A DNA stretch of 64,000 nt from Blastococcus saxobsidens DD2 (GCF_000284015.1 NC_016943.1:3699541-3763540), one strand, 5' to 3'. Shown: positions 9,805-19,786, counted from the first letter of the stretch. Numbers and translations are program-made. Notes: generated by a model not told the origin, from the sequence alone.

Positions 9805-11529
9805 TCATCCGCAGATGGCGCCCTGCGCGGCCGAGCCGACGAGCTTCGCGTACTTGCCGAGCACCCCGGTGGTGTACCGCGGCGGCAGCGGCGCCCAGCC
9901 GTCCGCCCGGCTGGCCAGCTCGTCGGCGTCGACCAGCAGGTCCAGCGTCCGGGTGGTCAGGTCCAGCCGGATCCGGTCGCCGTCGCGCACGAAGGCGATC
10001 GGGCCGCCGTCGGTCGCCTCGGGGGCGACGTGCCCGATGCAGAGTCCCGTGGTGCCACCGGAGAACCGGCCGTCGGTGAGCAGCAGGACGTCCTTGCCGA
10101 GCCCGGCGCCCTTGATCGCGCCGGTGACGGCGAGCATCTCCCGCATCCCCGGGCCGCCGCGCGGGCCCTCGTAGCGGATGACGACGACGTCGCCGGGCTG
10201 CAGCGTGCCGTCGGTGACGGCGTCCATGGCGCCCTGCTCGCCGTCGAACACCCGCGCGGTGCCCTCGAAGACGTCGGCGTCGAAGCCGGCGGACTTCACG
10301 ACCGCCCCCTCGGGGGCCAGCGTGCCGCGCAGGATGCTCAGCCCGCCCGTCTTGTGGATCGGGTCGTTCATGGCGTGCACGATCGTGCCGTCGAGGTCCG
10401 GCGGGGCGATCTCGGCCAGGTTCTCGGCCATCGTCTTTCCGGTGACGGTGAGCGTGTCGCCGTGCAGGAGCCCGGCGTCGAGCAGCGCGCGCAGGACGAC
10501 GGGCACCCCGCCGACCCGGTCGACGTCGGTCATGACGTACTTGCCGAAGGGCTTCACGTCGGCGAGGTGCGGGGTGCGGTCGCCGATCCGGTTGAAGTCG
10601 TCGAGGGTCAGCTCGACCTGGGCCTCGTGGGCGATGGCGAGCAGGTGGAGGACGGCGTTGGTCGAACCGCCCAGGGCCATGACGACGGTGATCGCGTTCT
10701 CGAACGCCTCCCGCGTCATGATCTGCCGCGCGGTGATGCCCTTGCGGAGCAGGTTGACCACCGCCTCGCCGGACGCGATCGCGTACGCGTCGCGCCGGTT
10801 GTCGGGGGCGGGCGGGGCGGCGCTGCCCGGCAGCGCCATGCCGAGCGCCTCGGCGACGCTGGCCATCGTGTTGGCCGTGTACATGCCGCCGCAGGACCCC
10901 ATGCCCGGGCAGGCGGCCTTCTCGATCGCGTCGAGCTCGTCCTGGGTGATGAGGCCCCGGGCGCACGCGCCGACGCCCTCGAAGACGTCGATGATCGTGA
11001 GGTCCCGGTCGCCGAGCTTGCCCGGCAGCGTGGAGCCCGAGTAGAGGAAGACGCTCGCCAGGTCCAGCCGCGCGGCGGCCATGAGCATGCCCGGGAGCGA
11101 CTTGTCGCAGCCGGCCAGCAGGACCGAGCCGTCCAGCCGCTCGGCGAACATGACGGTCTCGACCGAGTCGGCGATCACCTCGCGGGACACCAGCGAGGCC
11201 CGCATGCCTTCGTGGCCCATGGAGATGCCGTCGGAGACGGAGATGGTGCCGAACTCCAGCGGGAAGCCACCGGCGGCGTGCACGCCCTCCTTGGCCCGCT
11301 TGGCCAGCCGGTCCAGCGAGAGGTTGCACGGGGTGATCTCGTTCCACGACGAGGCGACGCCGATCTGCGGCTTGGCGAAGTCGTCGTCGCCCATGCCCAC
11401 CGCACGGAGCATCGCCCGCGCCGGCGCCTTGGCCATCCCGTCGGTCACCTCGTGGCTGCGGGGCTTGAGCGGGCTGTGCGTCGCGCTCGCGGGCTCGTTG
11501 CCGGGGATGAGGTCCTCGCCGATCGTCAC
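9805..11529 (-). CDS. ilvD: Dihydroxy-acid dehydratase
   Basis: Third step of branched-chain amino acid synthesis: an iron-sulfur enzyme that dehydrates 2,3-dihydroxy acids to 2-keto acids. 574 residues, normal length. The cluster and metal motifs are [19 protein letters not shown] and [19 protein letters not shown]. The C-terminal substrate segment has [18 protein letters not shown]. It starts with GTG at 11529. TACCAT at 11538-11543 lies 8 nt upstream and suggests leaderless transcription from its own promoter, separate from ilvBNC. The GGDEF-EAL gene follows 14 bp downstream on the same strand and may be co-transcribed. Confidence 0.97.
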   Translation of the reverse strand: MTIGEDLIPGNEPASATHSPLKPRSHEVTDGMAKAPARAMLRAVGMGDDDFAKPQIGVASSWNEITPCNLSLDRLAKRAKEGVHAAGGFPLEFGTISVSDGISMGHEGMRASLVSREVIADSVETVMFAERLDGSVLLAGCDKSLPGMLMAAARLDLASVFLYSGSTLPGKLGDRDLTIIDVFEGVGACARGLITQDELDAIEKAACPGMGSCGGMYTANTMASVAEALGMALPGSAAPPAPDNRRDAYAIASGEAVVNLLRKGITARQIMTREAFENAITVVMALGGSTNAVLHLLAIAHEAQVELTLDDFNRIGDRTPHLADVKPFGKYVMTDVDRVGGVPVVLRALLDAGLLHGDTLTVTGKTMAENLAEIAPPDLDGTIVHAMNDPIHKTGGLSILRGTLAPEGAVVKSAGFDADVFEGTARVFDGEQGAMDAVTDGTLQPGDVVVIRYEGPRGGPGMREMLAVTGAIKGAGLGKDVLLLTDGRFSGGTTGLCIGHVAPEATDGGPIAFVRDGDRIRLDLTTRTLDLLVDADELASRADGWAPLPPRYTTGVLGKYAKLVGSAAQGAICG

Positions 11530-11592
11530 GGGTCCGGATGGTAGGCCTGCGGCCGCACCCGCTGCCGCAGCCGGGTGGGAGGATGGCCGGCC

Positions 11593-11970
11593 GTGAGCTC
11601 TCCCGTCCGGTTCCGGATGTCCCGCAGCGCGCTGATCCCGGTCCTCGTCCTGGCCTTGTGCATCCTGCCGACGGCGGCGGTGACGTGGTGGACGCTGCTC
11701 CTGCTGCTGGTGCCCGTGGCCGTGGCCTGCTGGGTGCTGCGGAGCGGGACCGACGTCGGCGACGACGGGGTCACCGCCCGGGCCGTGCTCGGCTCCCGGA
11801 CCGTGCGCTGGACCGAGCTCGCCGGCATCCGGATCGGGGAGCGCGGGGACCTCTGGCTGGTGACCACCGCGGCGACGGAGGTGCGGCTGCCGGTGGTCCG
11901 GGCACGGGACCTCCCCGCCCTGGCCGCGGCGTCGGGCGGCCGGCTGGAGATCCCGGCACTACCTCAGTAG
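11593..11970 (+). CDS. Small PH-like membrane protein
   Basis: About 125 residues. Two adjacent hydrophobic segments ([21 protein letters not shown] and [14 protein letters not shown]) form a hairpin anchor. A soluble domain of about 75 residues follows ([44 protein letters not shown]), resembling the bacterial PH-like domain of many small actinobacterial membrane proteins. The function of these is unknown. GTG at 11593 is preferred, with GGGAGG 9-10 nt upstream. A GTG at 11575 is also in frame. Its stop overlaps the stop of the converging dehydrogenase gene by 7 bp. Confidence 0.7.
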   Translation: MSSPVRFRMSRSALIPVLVLALCILPTAAVTWWTLLLLLVPVAVACWVLRSGTDVGDDGVTARAVLGSRTVRWTELAGIRIGERGDLWLVTTAATEVRLPVVRARDLPALAAASGGRLEIPALPQ

Positions 11971-12902
11971 GCGCCCACCACGTCGACCAGTGGTTCCCCG
12001 GCCAGGATCCGGCCGATCTGCGCGGTGACGGCCGCGACCGCACGCTCGCCCGTCCGTGGCACCTCTCCCGCGACGTGCGGGGTGAGCAGCAGTCCCGGCG
12101 CTCGCCACAGCGGGTGCCCGGCGGGCAGCGGCTCGGGGTCGGTGACGTCGAGCGCCGCCCGCAGCCGACCCGAGGTCAGCTCCGTGACCAGGGCGTCGGT
12201 GTCCACGATCCGCCCGCGAGCGGCGTTGACCAGGAGCGCCCCGTCGGGCATCGCAGCCAGGAAGCGGGCGTCGACCATGCCGGCGGTCTCCGGCGTCAGG
12301 GGGACGATCAGGATCACGACGTCGGCGTGCGGGAGCAGCCCGGGCAGCTCGTCGGTGCCGCGCACGTCCCCGCGGGCGGTGCGGGCGACATAGATCGGCT
12401 CGACGTCGAACCCGGCCAGCATCCGGCCGATGGCGCGGCCGATGTCCCCGGCCCCGACCACCAGCACCCGCGCACCCACCAGCGACCGGTGCGTGGCGAA
12501 CGACCAGCGTTCCGCGTCCTGCTCCCGGACGAAGAAGGGCAGCCCGCGCTGGGCGGCCAGCGTGGCGGCCACCGCCCACTCGGCGGTCGAGGGGGTGTGC
12601 GCGCCGCGGGCGTTGCAGAGGACGACGCCCTCGGGCAGTCGCCCCGCCAACCCCTCGACGCCGGCGCTGATCGACTGGACCAGCTGCAGCCGGGGCAGCG
12701 CCTCGAGCAGACCCTCCGGCGCGGTCCGCGTCGAGGGCACCCAGACCTGGGCCTGCGCAGCCTCCCCGTGGGGTAGCCCGTCCGCCGGCTTCCAGCGGTG
12801 CGCCCGCACCCGGGGCGACAGCGCCTCCACCGCCGCCTCCAGACGGCGGGAGGACAGCAGCACGTGCAGCGTCTCGTCCGCCGCAAGCTCCAGGGTGGTC
12901 AC
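11964..12902 (-). CDS. D-isomer 2-hydroxyacid dehydrogenase family protein
   Basis: 312-residue NAD(P)-dependent oxidoreductase of the SerA/glyoxylate reductase superfamily. The Rossmann loop is VVGAGDIGRAIGRMLAG. The catalytic Arg (NAARGRIVD), Glu (DPEPLP) and His (LTPHVAGEV) are all present, so it should be active. There is no ACT or ASB domain, so it is not a second serA. The substrate cannot be told from sequence; glyoxylate, hydroxypyruvate or another 2-keto acid are candidates. GTG start at 12902 with TAGCGT (12909-12914) 6 nt upstream, a leaderless arrangement. Its 3' end overlaps the converging PH-like gene. Confidence 0.88.
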   Translation of the reverse strand: MTTLELAADETLHVLLSSRRLEAAVEALSPRVRAHRWKPADGLPHGEAAQAQVWVPSTRTAPEGLLEALPRLQLVQSISAGVEGLAGRLPEGVVLCNARGAHTPSTAEWAVAATLAAQRGLPFFVREQDAERWSFATHRSLVGARVLVVGAGDIGRAIGRMLAGFDVEPIYVARTARGDVRGTDELPGLLPHADVVILIVPLTPETAGMVDARFLAAMPDGALLVNAARGRIVDTDALVTELTSGRLRAALDVTDPEPLPAGHPLWRAPGLLLTPHVAGEVPRTGERAVAAVTAQIGRILAGEPLVDVVGAY

Positions 12903-13034
12903 CGTGCCACGCTAGCGAGTGACTCGCCCCCATCCGCAGGTCACCCGCTTCCGGGCCGCCCGCGCGGAGCGCGGCCGGACAGGCGACCATTCGTGGGACG
13001 GCACACACGTGCGCACCGACCGGAAGGACTTCCC

Positions 13035-13991
13035 GTGGCGGGTGGACTCGTAGCCCTGCTCGACGACGTGGCGGTGCTGGCACGCGCCGCCGCGGCCTCG
13101 ATCGACGACATCGGGGCCGCGGCCGGCCGGGCCAGCATGAAGGCCGCCGGCGTCGTCGTCGACGACACCGCGGTCACGCCGCAGTACGTGCACGGCCTCG
13201 CGGCCCAGCGGGAGCTGCCGATCATCCGGAAGATCGCCCTCGGCTCGCTGCGCAACAAGCTGCTGGTCATCCTGCCCGCGATCCTGCTGCTCAGTCAGTT
13301 CCTGCCGTGGCTGCTGACCCCGATCCTCATGCTCGGTGGCGCCTACCTCTGCTACGAGGGCGCGGAGAAGATCTGGCACAAGGTCAGCGGGCATGCCGAG
13401 TCCCATGCGTCGGTGGAGGACGCCCTCCCCGACGAGAAGACGATCGTGTCCGGGGCCGTGCGCACCGACTTCATCCTGTCGGCCGAGATCATGGTCATCA
13501 GCCTCAACGAGGTGGCCAGCGAGGCGTTCTGGTCCCGGGCGATCATCCTGCTCGTCGTCGCGATCGGCATCACCGTCCTGGTGTACGGCGTCGTCGGCGT
13601 CATCGTGAAGATGGACGACGTCGGGCTGAACCTCTCCCAGCGCGCCGGGAAGGGCGTGGCCGCATTCGGCCGCGGGCTGGTGAAGGGGATGCCCAAGCTG
13701 CTCGCCGGGCTCACCGTGGTCGGTACCGCGGCGATGCTGTGGGTCGGTGGCCACATCATCCTGGTCGGAAGTGACGAACTGGGCTTCCACCCGATCTACG
13801 AGTTCGTGCACCACCTGGAGGAAGCGGCGCACGACGCCACCGGGGCCTTCGGCGGCGTCATCGGCTGGCTGGTCAACACGCTGGGCAGCGCCGTCCTCGG
13901 ACTGGTCGTCGGCGCGATCATCGTGGCGGTCATGAACCCGACGGTGCACCGGAAGAAGGCCGACGCCGGCAGCGAGGCGGGGGCGCACTAG
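13035..13991 (+). CDS. DUF808 family membrane protein
   Basis: 318 residues. It matches the DUF808 family (E. coli YedI type) by its N-terminal AGGLVALLDDVAVLARAAAAS and VTPQYVHGLAAQRELPIIRKIALGSLRNK, and by the acidic EDALPDEKTIVSGAVRTDFILSAEIM. About six hydrophobic segments follow. The role of the family is unknown. The frame is open further upstream, but GTG at 13035 begins the conserved N terminus and has GGAAGGA 7-8 nt before it. It is divergent from the dehydrogenase gene (132 bp between). The lipoprotein gene starts 24 bp after its stop and has its own -10-like box. Confidence 0.85.
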   Translation: MAGGLVALLDDVAVLARAAAASIDDIGAAAGRASMKAAGVVVDDTAVTPQYVHGLAAQRELPIIRKIALGSLRNKLLVILPAILLLSQFLPWLLTPILMLGGAYLCYEGAEKIWHKVSGHAESHASVEDALPDEKTIVSGAVRTDFILSAEIMVISLNEVASEAFWSRAIILLVVAIGITVLVYGVVGVIVKMDDVGLNLSQRAGKGVAAFGRGLVKGMPKLLAGLTVVGTAAMLWVGGHIILVGSDELGFHPIYEFVHHLEEAAHDATGAFGGVIGWLVNTLGSAVLGLVVGAIIVAVMNPTVHRKKADAGSEAGAH

Positions 13992-14014
13992 TCCGGCGCA
14001 CGTACGCTGGGCTG

Positions 14015-15145
14015 GTGAGGCCGACGAGGGCGCTGCGCGCGCCGCGGGTGGTCGGCGCTCTGCTCGCCGGGCTGCTGCTGACCGCCTGCTCGGACGGTGG
14101 CTACGAGCCGGCCGGCCCGTTCCGCCCGCTGCCGGAGGGCGCCCCGCCCGAGGTCGGGCCGCCACCGGCCACCGTCCCGGCGCCGGTCGACCCGGCCCAG
14201 CCCGGGTCGGGCGAGGAGGAGGGCGACCCGAACGTCGTCGCCTCAGGGCTGAGCGTGCCCACCGGTGTCGTGCTGCTCCCCGACGGCTCGGCGATCGTCG
14301 GCGAACGGGACACGGGCCGCCTGCTCCAGGTCTTCCCCGACCGGTCCCCGGCCAAGGAGCTCATGACCGTGCCGGGGATCGACACCACCGGTGACGGCGG
14401 ACTGCTGGGGCTGACCCTCTCCCCCACGTTCCTCGAGGACGGGCTGCTGTTCGCCTACGTCTCCACCGCTACCGACAACCGGGTGGTGCGCTTCCCGATC
14501 GGCGGGACGCCGAACCCGGTGCTCACCGGGATCCCGCGGGGTGAGGTCGGCAACGGCGGTGGGCTGCTCACCGGGGCCGACGGTCATCTCTACGTGGGCA
14601 CCGGCGACGCCGGGAACCCCGCGCTCGCCGCCGACCCGGCGTCCCTGGCGGGCAAGGTGCTGCGGATCGACGTCTTCGGCCGCCCCGTCGGGGGGAGCAG
14701 CCCGGTGTTCAGCCGCGGCCACCGCGACGTCACCGCCCTGTGCCAGGACGAGGAACGGATCTACGCCACCGACGAGGCCCGCCAGGGCCCCGACGAGTTC
14801 GACGTGGTCACCGAGGGCGGCGACGGCGCGCCGCTGCTCGACGTCCCCGCGGAGGAGGGCGGGCTGGGCGGCTGCGCCGTCGCCAACGGCACCGTGTTCC
14901 TCGGCGCGCTCGACGGGCAGCGGGTGCACGTGTTCACGCTCGACGAGAGCGGCGCACCGCTGGAGGACGTCTCCGACGAGGTGCTGGGCGGCAGCTACGG
15001 CCGGCTGCGCAGCGTCGTCCTCGACACCCAGGGCGCGCTCTGGGTGACGACGTCGAACAAGGACGGCATCGGCACCCCCGCCGAGGACGACGACAAGGTG
15101 CTGCGCATCCAGCCCCCCGGCGGCCAGCCCACGTCCCCGCTATGA
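14015..15145 (+). CDS. Glucose/sorbosone dehydrogenase-like lipoprotein
   Basis: 376 residues. The signal peptide ends in the lipobox LLLTAC (Cys at about 28), so it is exported and lipid-anchored. A Pro/Gly-rich linker follows to about residue 70. Then comes a six-bladed beta-propeller of the soluble PQQ glucose dehydrogenase/sorbosone dehydrogenase type (VASGLSVPTGVVLLPDGSAIVGERDTGRLL, GGLLGLTLSPTF, GGGLLTGADGHLYVGTGDAGNP, AGKVLRIDVFG). Whether it binds PQQ and oxidises sugars is not shown. Many members are uncharacterised. GTG at 14015 is preceded by TACGCT (14003-14008) with a 6-nt gap, pointing to a leaderless transcript. Confidence 0.85.
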   Translation: MRPTRALRAPRVVGALLAGLLLTACSDGGYEPAGPFRPLPEGAPPEVGPPPATVPAPVDPAQPGSGEEEGDPNVVASGLSVPTGVVLLPDGSAIVGERDTGRLLQVFPDRSPAKELMTVPGIDTTGDGGLLGLTLSPTFLEDGLLFAYVSTATDNRVVRFPIGGTPNPVLTGIPRGEVGNGGGLLTGADGHLYVGTGDAGNPALAADPASLAGKVLRIDVFGRPVGGSSPVFSRGHRDVTALCQDEERIYATDEARQGPDEFDVVTEGGDGAPLLDVPAEEGGLGGCAVANGTVFLGALDGQRVHVFTLDESGAPLEDVSDEVLGGSYGRLRSVVLDTQGALWVTTSNKDGIGTPAEDDDKVLRIQPPGGQPTSPL

Positions 15146-15148
15146 CAC

Positions 15149-15167
15149 TGCGGTCCTCCGGACCGCA
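15149..15167 (+). terminator. Terminator after the lipoprotein gene
   Basis: A perfect 8-bp stem (TGCGGTCC / GGACCGCA) with a 3-base loop, 3 bases after the stop codon at 15145. It has no T-tract. It is short but GC-rich and well placed. Confidence 0.5.
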
Positions 15168-15299
15168 CCGCGGCCAGGTGCCGTGCCCCTGACGAGCGGA
15201 GCCGCTGCGTCGCGGCTGCGCGGAACCCTCCGGGCCCCACTCGCCACGACAGGGCGACTCGCGGTACAGCAGCCGCCCCCTGTTGAGCTGAGCGCGCCC

Positions 15300-15343
15300 G
15301 TCGTTCCCGGCGGGAGCCCTCCGGGCCCCGCGCCGGGAACGAC
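15300..15343 (-). terminator. Terminator of the gat operon
   Basis: A 13-bp perfect stem (15300-15312 with 15331-15343) enclosing 18 bases, 5 bases beyond the gatB stop codon on the minus strand. The loop contains CCCTCCGGGCCCC, which also occurs about 90 bp away at 15226-15238. Nothing else was seen in the 203-bp gap. Confidence 0.65.
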
Positions 15344-15348
15344 CACAC

Positions 15349-16845
15349 TCAGGTGAGGCGTTCCTCCAGCATTCGCTTGACGGTGGCGGCGTCGGCCTTG
15401 CCGCGGGTGGTCTTCATGACCGCACCGACCAGTGCCCCGATCGCCTGCACCTTGCCGCCGCGCACCTTCTCGGCCACGTCGGGGTTGCCCTCGATCGCCG
15501 CGTCGACGGCGGCCACCAGCTCGTCGGACTCGCCCATGACGGCGAGACCGCGGGACGCCACGACCTGCGCCGGACCGCCCTCGCCGGCCAGCACACCGTC
15601 GAGCGCCTGCCGGGCCAGCTGGTCATTGATGGTGCCCGCGGAGACGAGGCCGATCAACTCGGCGACCTGCGCCGGGGTGACGGCCAGCTCGCCCAGGTCC
15701 GTCCCGGCGTCGTTGGCCCGGCGGGCCAGCTCGCCCAGCCACCACTTCCGGGCGTCGGCCGGCGAGGCGCCGGCGGCCACCGTGTCACTCACCAGCTCGA
15801 CGGCGCCGGCGTTGACCAGCCAGGCCATCTCGGTCGGCGAGATGCCCCACTCGTCGCGGAGCCGGGACCGGCGGGCGGCGGGCAGCTCGGGCAGCCCGGC
15901 GCGCAGCTTCTCCACCCACTCCTCGTCCGGGGCGAGGGGCACCAGGTCGGGCTCGGGGAAGTACCGGTAGTCGGTGGCCTCCTCCTTGCTCCGCCCGGGC
16001 GAGGTGCTGCCGGTGTCCTCGTGGAAGTGGCGGGTCTCCTGCACGATGCGCTCGCCGGCGTCCAGGACGGCGGCCTGGCGGCGCATCTCGAAACGCACCG
16101 ACCGCTCCACCGAGCGCAGCGAGTTCACGTTCTTGGTCTCGGTGCGGGTGCCCCAGTCCAGGCTCCCGACCGGCGCCAGCGAGGTGTTCACGTCGCAGCG
16201 CAGGTTGCCCTGCTCCATGCGGACCTCGGAGACGCCGAGGGCGAGCAGGATCTCCCGCAGCTCGGTGACGTAGGCGCGCGCGACCTCCGGGGCCTTCGCA
16301 GCGGCACCGGGGATGGGGCGGGTGACGATCTCGACCAGCGGGATACCGGCCCGGTTGTAGTCGACCAGCGAGTGGTCGGCCCCGTGGATGCGGCCGGTGG
16401 AGCCGCCGACGTGCAGGTTCTTGCCGGTGTCCTCCTCCAGGTGGACCCGCTCGATCTCCACGCGGTAGGTCTCGCCGTCGACCTCGACGTCGAGGTGCCC
16501 GGCGGTGCAGAGCGGCTCGTCGTACTGGCTGGTCTGGAAGCCCTTGGGGATGTCCGGGTAGAAGTAGTTCTTGCGAGCGAACCGCGACCACGTGGCGATC
16601 CGGCAGCCCAGCGCCAGCCCGATCCGGATGGTCGCCTCGATCGCCGCGGCGTTCGCCGCCGGCAGCGACCCCGGCAGGCCGAGGCACACCGGGCAGGTCT
16701 GGGTGTTGGGCTCGGCACCGAAGGTGGTCGAGCAGCCGCAGAACATCTTGGACTCGGTGCCCAGCTCGACGTGGGTCTCCAGCCCGACGACCGGCTCGTA
16801 GCGGGTCAGGACCTCGTCGAAGTCGACCAGGGTGTCGGTGCTCAT
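15349..16845 (-). CDS. gatB: Aspartyl/glutamyl-tRNA amidotransferase subunit B
   Basis: tRNA-binding and kinase subunit of GatCAB, which converts misacylated Glu-tRNA(Gln) or Asp-tRNA(Asn) to the amide form, needed in bacteria that lack GlnRS. 498 residues, full length. Signatures are [32 protein letters not shown] (zinc cysteines), [20 protein letters not shown] and [14 protein letters not shown]. The C-terminal YqeY-like helical domain includes [22 protein letters not shown] at 16845 overlaps the stop of the 65-aa gene by 4 bp, so translation is probably coupled. Confidence 0.97.
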   Translation of the reverse strand: MSTDTLVDFDEVLTRYEPVVGLETHVELGTESKMFCGCSTTFGAEPNTQTCPVCLGLPGSLPAANAAAIEATIRIGLALGCRIATWSRFARKNYFYPDIPKGFQTSQYDEPLCTAGHLDVEVDGETYRVEIERVHLEEDTGKNLHVGGSTGRIHGADHSLVDYNRAGIPLVEIVTRPIPGAAAKAPEVARAYVTELREILLALGVSEVRMEQGNLRCDVNTSLAPVGSLDWGTRTETKNVNSLRSVERSVRFEMRRQAAVLDAGERIVQETRHFHEDTGSTSPGRSKEEATDYRYFPEPDLVPLAPDEEWVEKLRAGLPELPAARRSRLRDEWGISPTEMAWLVNAGAVELVSDTVAAGASPADARKWWLGELARRANDAGTDLGELAVTPAQVAELIGLVSAGTINDQLARQALDGVLAGEGGPAQVVASRGLAVMGESDELVAAVDAAIEGNPDVAEKVRGGKVQAIGALVGAVMKTTRGKADAATVKRMLEERLT

Positions 16846-17039
16846 GAGGGGGTGTTCTCCTTACGCCCGGGACGGCCGGGGGGCTGGCTGCGCCCGGTGA
16901 GCCACGCCCCGACCCCGGTCAGCAGGCCGAGGACGATGAAGACGGCGAAGATGGCACGGCCGGTGGTCAGCCACAGCACGAGGCCGGCGAGGACGACGAA
17001 CGCGGTGAGCGCCCACGCCGCCTTCATGGCGCCGTTCAC
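16842..17039 (-). CDS. Small membrane protein between gatA and gatB
   Basis: 65 residues. Two hydrophobic stretches ([21 protein letters not shown] and [21 protein letters not shown]) form a probable membrane hairpin. The tail is basic and proline-rich ([16 protein letters not shown]). It starts with GTG at 17039, overlapping the gatA stop by 4 bp, and its own stop overlaps the gatB start by 4 bp. The overlaps at both ends argue strongly that it is a real, translated gene. No function is known to me. A role linked to GatCAB is only suggested by position. Confidence 0.8.
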   Translation of the reverse strand: MNGAMKAAWALTAFVVLAGLVLWLTTGRAIFAVFIVLGLLTGVGAWLTGRSQPPGRPGRKENTPS

Positions 17040-18559
17040 GCCGCGCTCCCCGGGGCGGTGCGGCCCAGCTCGTCGAGCAGCCGGTGCCCGCGGGCGGCGT
17101 CCTGGGCGGCCTCCAGCGCGGCGGCCACCCGGTAGCAGCGGTCGTCGGCCAGCGCCGGCGCCATCACCTGGAAGCCGACCGGCAGGCCCTCGGACAGCCC
17201 GCAGGGCACCGAGATGGCCGGCACCCCGGCCAGGCTGGCCGGCAGGGTGCAGAGGTCGGCGGCGTACATGGCGATCGGGTCGTCGACCCGGGAGCCCAGC
17301 GGGAAGGCGACCGTGGGCATGGTGGGGCTGACCAGCACGTCGACGTCCGCGTAGGCCGCGGCGAAGTTCCGCGTGATCAGCGTCCGGACCTTCTGCGCCT
17401 GGCCGTAGTAGGCGTCGTAGTAGCCCGCGGAGAGCGCGTAGGCGCCGAGGATGATCCGCCGCTTCACCTCCGGGCCGAAGCCCTGCTCACGGGTGAGCGC
17501 CATGACCTCGTCGAGGTCCCGGCTGCCGTCGTCGCCCGCCCGGAGCCCGTACCGGACGCCGTCGAACCGGGCCAGGTTGGACGAGGCCTCGCTGGGCGCG
17601 ATCAGGTAGTAGGCGGGCAGCGCCAGGTCGAAGGCCGGGCAGGAGACCTCCCGCACCTCCGCGCCCATGCTCTCGAGCAGGGCCACCGCCTCCTGGAAGC
17701 GGGCCAGCACACCCGGCTCGTAGCCCTCGGCGTGCCCCTCGCCACCCAGCTCGCGGACGACGCCGACCGTGAGGCCGGCCAGCTCGCCCTCGGCACCGCG
17801 GCGGGCGGCCTCGGCGAGCACGGGGACGGGGCTGTCGATGCTGGTGGAGTCGTAGGGATCGTGCCCGGCGATCGCCTCGTGCAGCAGCGCCGCGTCGAGG
17901 ACCGTGCGGGTCATCGGCCCGGCCTGGTCGAGGCTGGAGGAGAACGCGATCAGGCCGTAGCGGGACACCGAGCCGTAGGTGGGCTTGTGACCGACCAGCC
18001 CGGTGACCGCGGCCGGCTGGCGGATGGAGCCACCGGTGTCGGTACCGATCGACCACGGCGCGAGCCCCCCGGCGACGGCGGCCGACGACCCACCCGAGGA
18101 CCCGCCGGGGATCCGGCTGTGGTCCCAGGGGTTGCGGGTGATCCGGTAGGCGGAGTTCTCCGTCGACGAGCCCATCGCGAACTCGTCCATGTTCGTCTTG
18201 CCCAGGAGGACGGTGCCCGCGGCCTTGAGCTTCGCGGCGAGGGTCGCGTCGTACGGTGGACGCCAGCCCTCGAGGATCCTCGAACCGCTCGTGGTGGGCA
18301 CGCCCTCGGTGACGACGACGTCCTTGAGCGCCATCGGGACGCCGGCCAGCGGGCCGAGGTCACGGCCGGCGACGCGGGCGGCGTCGACGGCCTCCGCGGC
18401 GGCCAGCGCGGCGTCGGCGTCGACGTGCAGGTAGGCCCCGAGCTCGCCGTCCTCGGCCGCGATGCGGTCGAGGTAGGCGCCGGTGACCTCGACGGAGGTC
18501 AGGTCGCCGGCCTGGAGCGCGGTGCTGAGGTCGGCGGCGCTGGTGGTGGTGATGGTCAC
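17036..18559 (-). CDS. gatA: Aspartyl/glutamyl-tRNA amidotransferase subunit A
   Basis: Amidase subunit of GatCAB: it hydrolyses glutamine and passes ammonia to the misacylated tRNA. 507 residues. The amidase-signature catalytic triad is visible: Lys in [12 protein letters not shown], the cis-Ser region [15 protein letters not shown], and the nucleophile Ser region [16 protein letters not shown] at 18559 overlaps the gatC stop by 4 bp, and the gatA stop overlaps the next gene. The four genes form a tightly coupled operon in the order gatC, gatA, small gene, gatB. Confidence 0.97.
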   Translation of the reverse strand: MTITTTSAADLSTALQAGDLTSVEVTGAYLDRIAAEDGELGAYLHVDADAALAAAEAVDAARVAGRDLGPLAGVPMALKDVVVTEGVPTTSGSRILEGWRPPYDATLAAKLKAAGTVLLGKTNMDEFAMGSSTENSAYRITRNPWDHSRIPGGSSGGSSAAVAGGLAPWSIGTDTGGSIRQPAAVTGLVGHKPTYGSVSRYGLIAFSSSLDQAGPMTRTVLDAALLHEAIAGHDPYDSTSIDSPVPVLAEAARRGAEGELAGLTVGVVRELGGEGHAEGYEPGVLARFQEAVALLESMGAEVREVSCPAFDLALPAYYLIAPSEASSNLARFDGVRYGLRAGDDGSRDLDEVMALTREQGFGPEVKRRIILGAYALSAGYYDAYYGQAQKVRTLITRNFAAAYADVDVLVSPTMPTVAFPLGSRVDDPIAMYAADLCTLPASLAGVPAISVPCGLSEGLPVGFQVMAPALADDRCYRVAAALEAAQDAARGHRLLDELGRTAPGSAA

Positions 18560-18873
18560 GACTCCTCCCCCAGGATGCGCGGCACGCGGAAGCGGCCGTC
18601 CTCCGCAGCGGGGGCGCCGGCGAGGACGACGTCGCAGGGCAGGCTCGGGCGGGCGACGTCCGGCCGCATGACGTTGGTCATCGGAACCGCGTGCGTGGTG
18701 GGCGCGACGTCCGTGACGTCGGCCTTGCCCACCTCCGCGACGGCGTCGAGCACGGCGGCGAGCTGGCCGGCGAAGAGGTCCAGCTCCTCCTCGCTCACCG
18801 CCAGCCGGGACAGGTGGGCCAGGTGCGCCACCTCGTCGCGGGTCAGGTGGCCCTTCGGGGAGGGGGTGCTCAT
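18556..18873 (-). CDS. gatC: Aspartyl/glutamyl-tRNA amidotransferase subunit C
   Basis: 105-residue subunit that wraps around GatA and stabilises the GatA-GatB complex. Family features are [29 protein letters not shown] near the N terminus and [26 protein letters not shown] at the C terminus. ATG at 18873 is the first plausible start, with GTGGAG some 15 nt upstream. The same frame stays open for nearly 3 kb upstream, but that is antisense to other genes. First gene of the gat operon. The 168-bp region to the divergent ACT gene should hold both promoters, and no clear -35/-10 pair was seen there. Confidence 0.95.
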   Translation of the reverse strand: MSTPSPKGHLTRDEVAHLAHLSRLAVSEEELDLFAGQLAAVLDAVAEVGKADVTDVAPTTHAVPMTNVMRPDVARPSLPCDVVLAGAPAAEDGRFRVPRILGEES

Positions 18874-19041
18874 GCTGCGGTGGAACTCCACTTCGGCAGT
18901 GCCCGTCGGCCCGCTCTCGGCCCGGGACGTGACCGGGACACTGTACGTGGGCCCCTCCGGCCGCTGGTCAGCGTGAGAGGCTCTCCCCGACCGCGATCGA
19001 CGGAGATCGGCCCGAACCGGCGAGGACTCCCCGGAGGAACC

Positions 19042-19710
19042 GTGTCCTTTCTCCTGCGGCTCGTGCTGCCCGACCGCCCCGGCATCCTCGGCGCGGTGGC
19101 CACCGCGCTCGGCGCGGCCGGGATCGACATCATCTCCCTCGACGTGCTGGAGCGGGGCGACGGCATCGCCGTCGACGACGTGGTCGTCGACCTGCCCGGC
19201 GACCGGCTGCCCGACAGCCTCATCACGGTGGCGCAGGCCGTACCCGGCGTCCAGGTCGAGTCGCTGCGCCCCTTCGCCGGTCCGCTGGACACCCACCGGG
19301 AGCTCGAGCTGCTCGACGCACTGGCCCACGAGGCGGGCGGCGCGGCGACGTTGCTGGCCGCCGAGCTGCCCCGGGTGCTGCACAGCGGCTGGGCCGTGGT
19401 GCTGGAGTGCGAGGAGGCGGCTGACACGTGGCACGTCGCCGCGGCGTCGGATGCGGCGCCCGCGTTCGAGGGGCTGACCCTGCCGTGGCTGCCGCTGACC
19501 ACCCCGCAGCTGCTGCCCAGCGAGGAGGAGTGGCTGCCCGAGCGCTGGCAGGAGATGGCCATCGAGATGATGGCCGCCCCCTACGGCGGCACCGCTCGCG
19601 CCGTGGTGATCGGCCGGTCGGGCGGCCCGGCCTTCCGGCGGTCGGAGTTGCTCCGCCTGGCGCACCTGACCGGGATCGCGGCGACGGTGCAGGCCCTGCC
19701 CCCGGCCTGA
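19042..19710 (+). CDS. ACT-domain protein
   Basis: 222 residues. An N-terminal ACT domain is clear (SFLLRLVLPDRPGILGAVATALGAAGIDIISLDVLERGDG), a fold that binds amino acids or mediates regulation. The middle (about 85-150) and C-terminal part (ERWQEMAIEMMAAPYGG..AVVIGRSGGPAFRRSELLRLAHLTGIAA) match no enzyme I know. Proteins of this shape next to gatC recur in actinobacteria, but their role is unknown. GTG at 19042 has GGAGGA 3-8 nt upstream. The frame upstream overlaps gatC and is not used. Confidence 0.8.
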   Translation: MSFLLRLVLPDRPGILGAVATALGAAGIDIISLDVLERGDGIAVDDVVVDLPGDRLPDSLITVAQAVPGVQVESLRPFAGPLDTHRELELLDALAHEAGGAATLLAAELPRVLHSGWAVVLECEEAADTWHVAAASDAAPAFEGLTLPWLPLTTPQLLPSEEEWLPERWQEMAIEMMAAPYGGTARAVVIGRSGGPAFRRSELLRLAHLTGIAATVQALPPA

Positions 19711-19766
19711 GGTTTCCCGCGTCTCCTCGCCCGACCTTCCGCTCGCGACCCCGTTTCTGTCGGTGG

Positions 19767-19782
19767 TCGAACGTATGATCGA
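19767..19782 (+). promoter_or_regulatory. SOS-box-like palindrome over the -10 of the HNH gene
   Basis: TCGAAC-GTAT-GATCGA matches the actinobacterial LexA box TCGAAC-N4-GTTCGA except for one base. The -10-like TATGAT (19774-19779) lies inside it, 7 nt before ATG 19787. A repressor bound here would block the promoter. LexA control of 13E12-type genes is known in Mycobacterium tuberculosis. Here it is inferred. Confidence 0.65.
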
Positions 19783-19786
19783 GCAC

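Noticed and set aside
6330-10079. A 1249-codon open frame on the + strand
   Set aside because: Antisense to ilvB, the EAL gene and ilvD. The codon-position pattern and motifs support the minus-strand genes.
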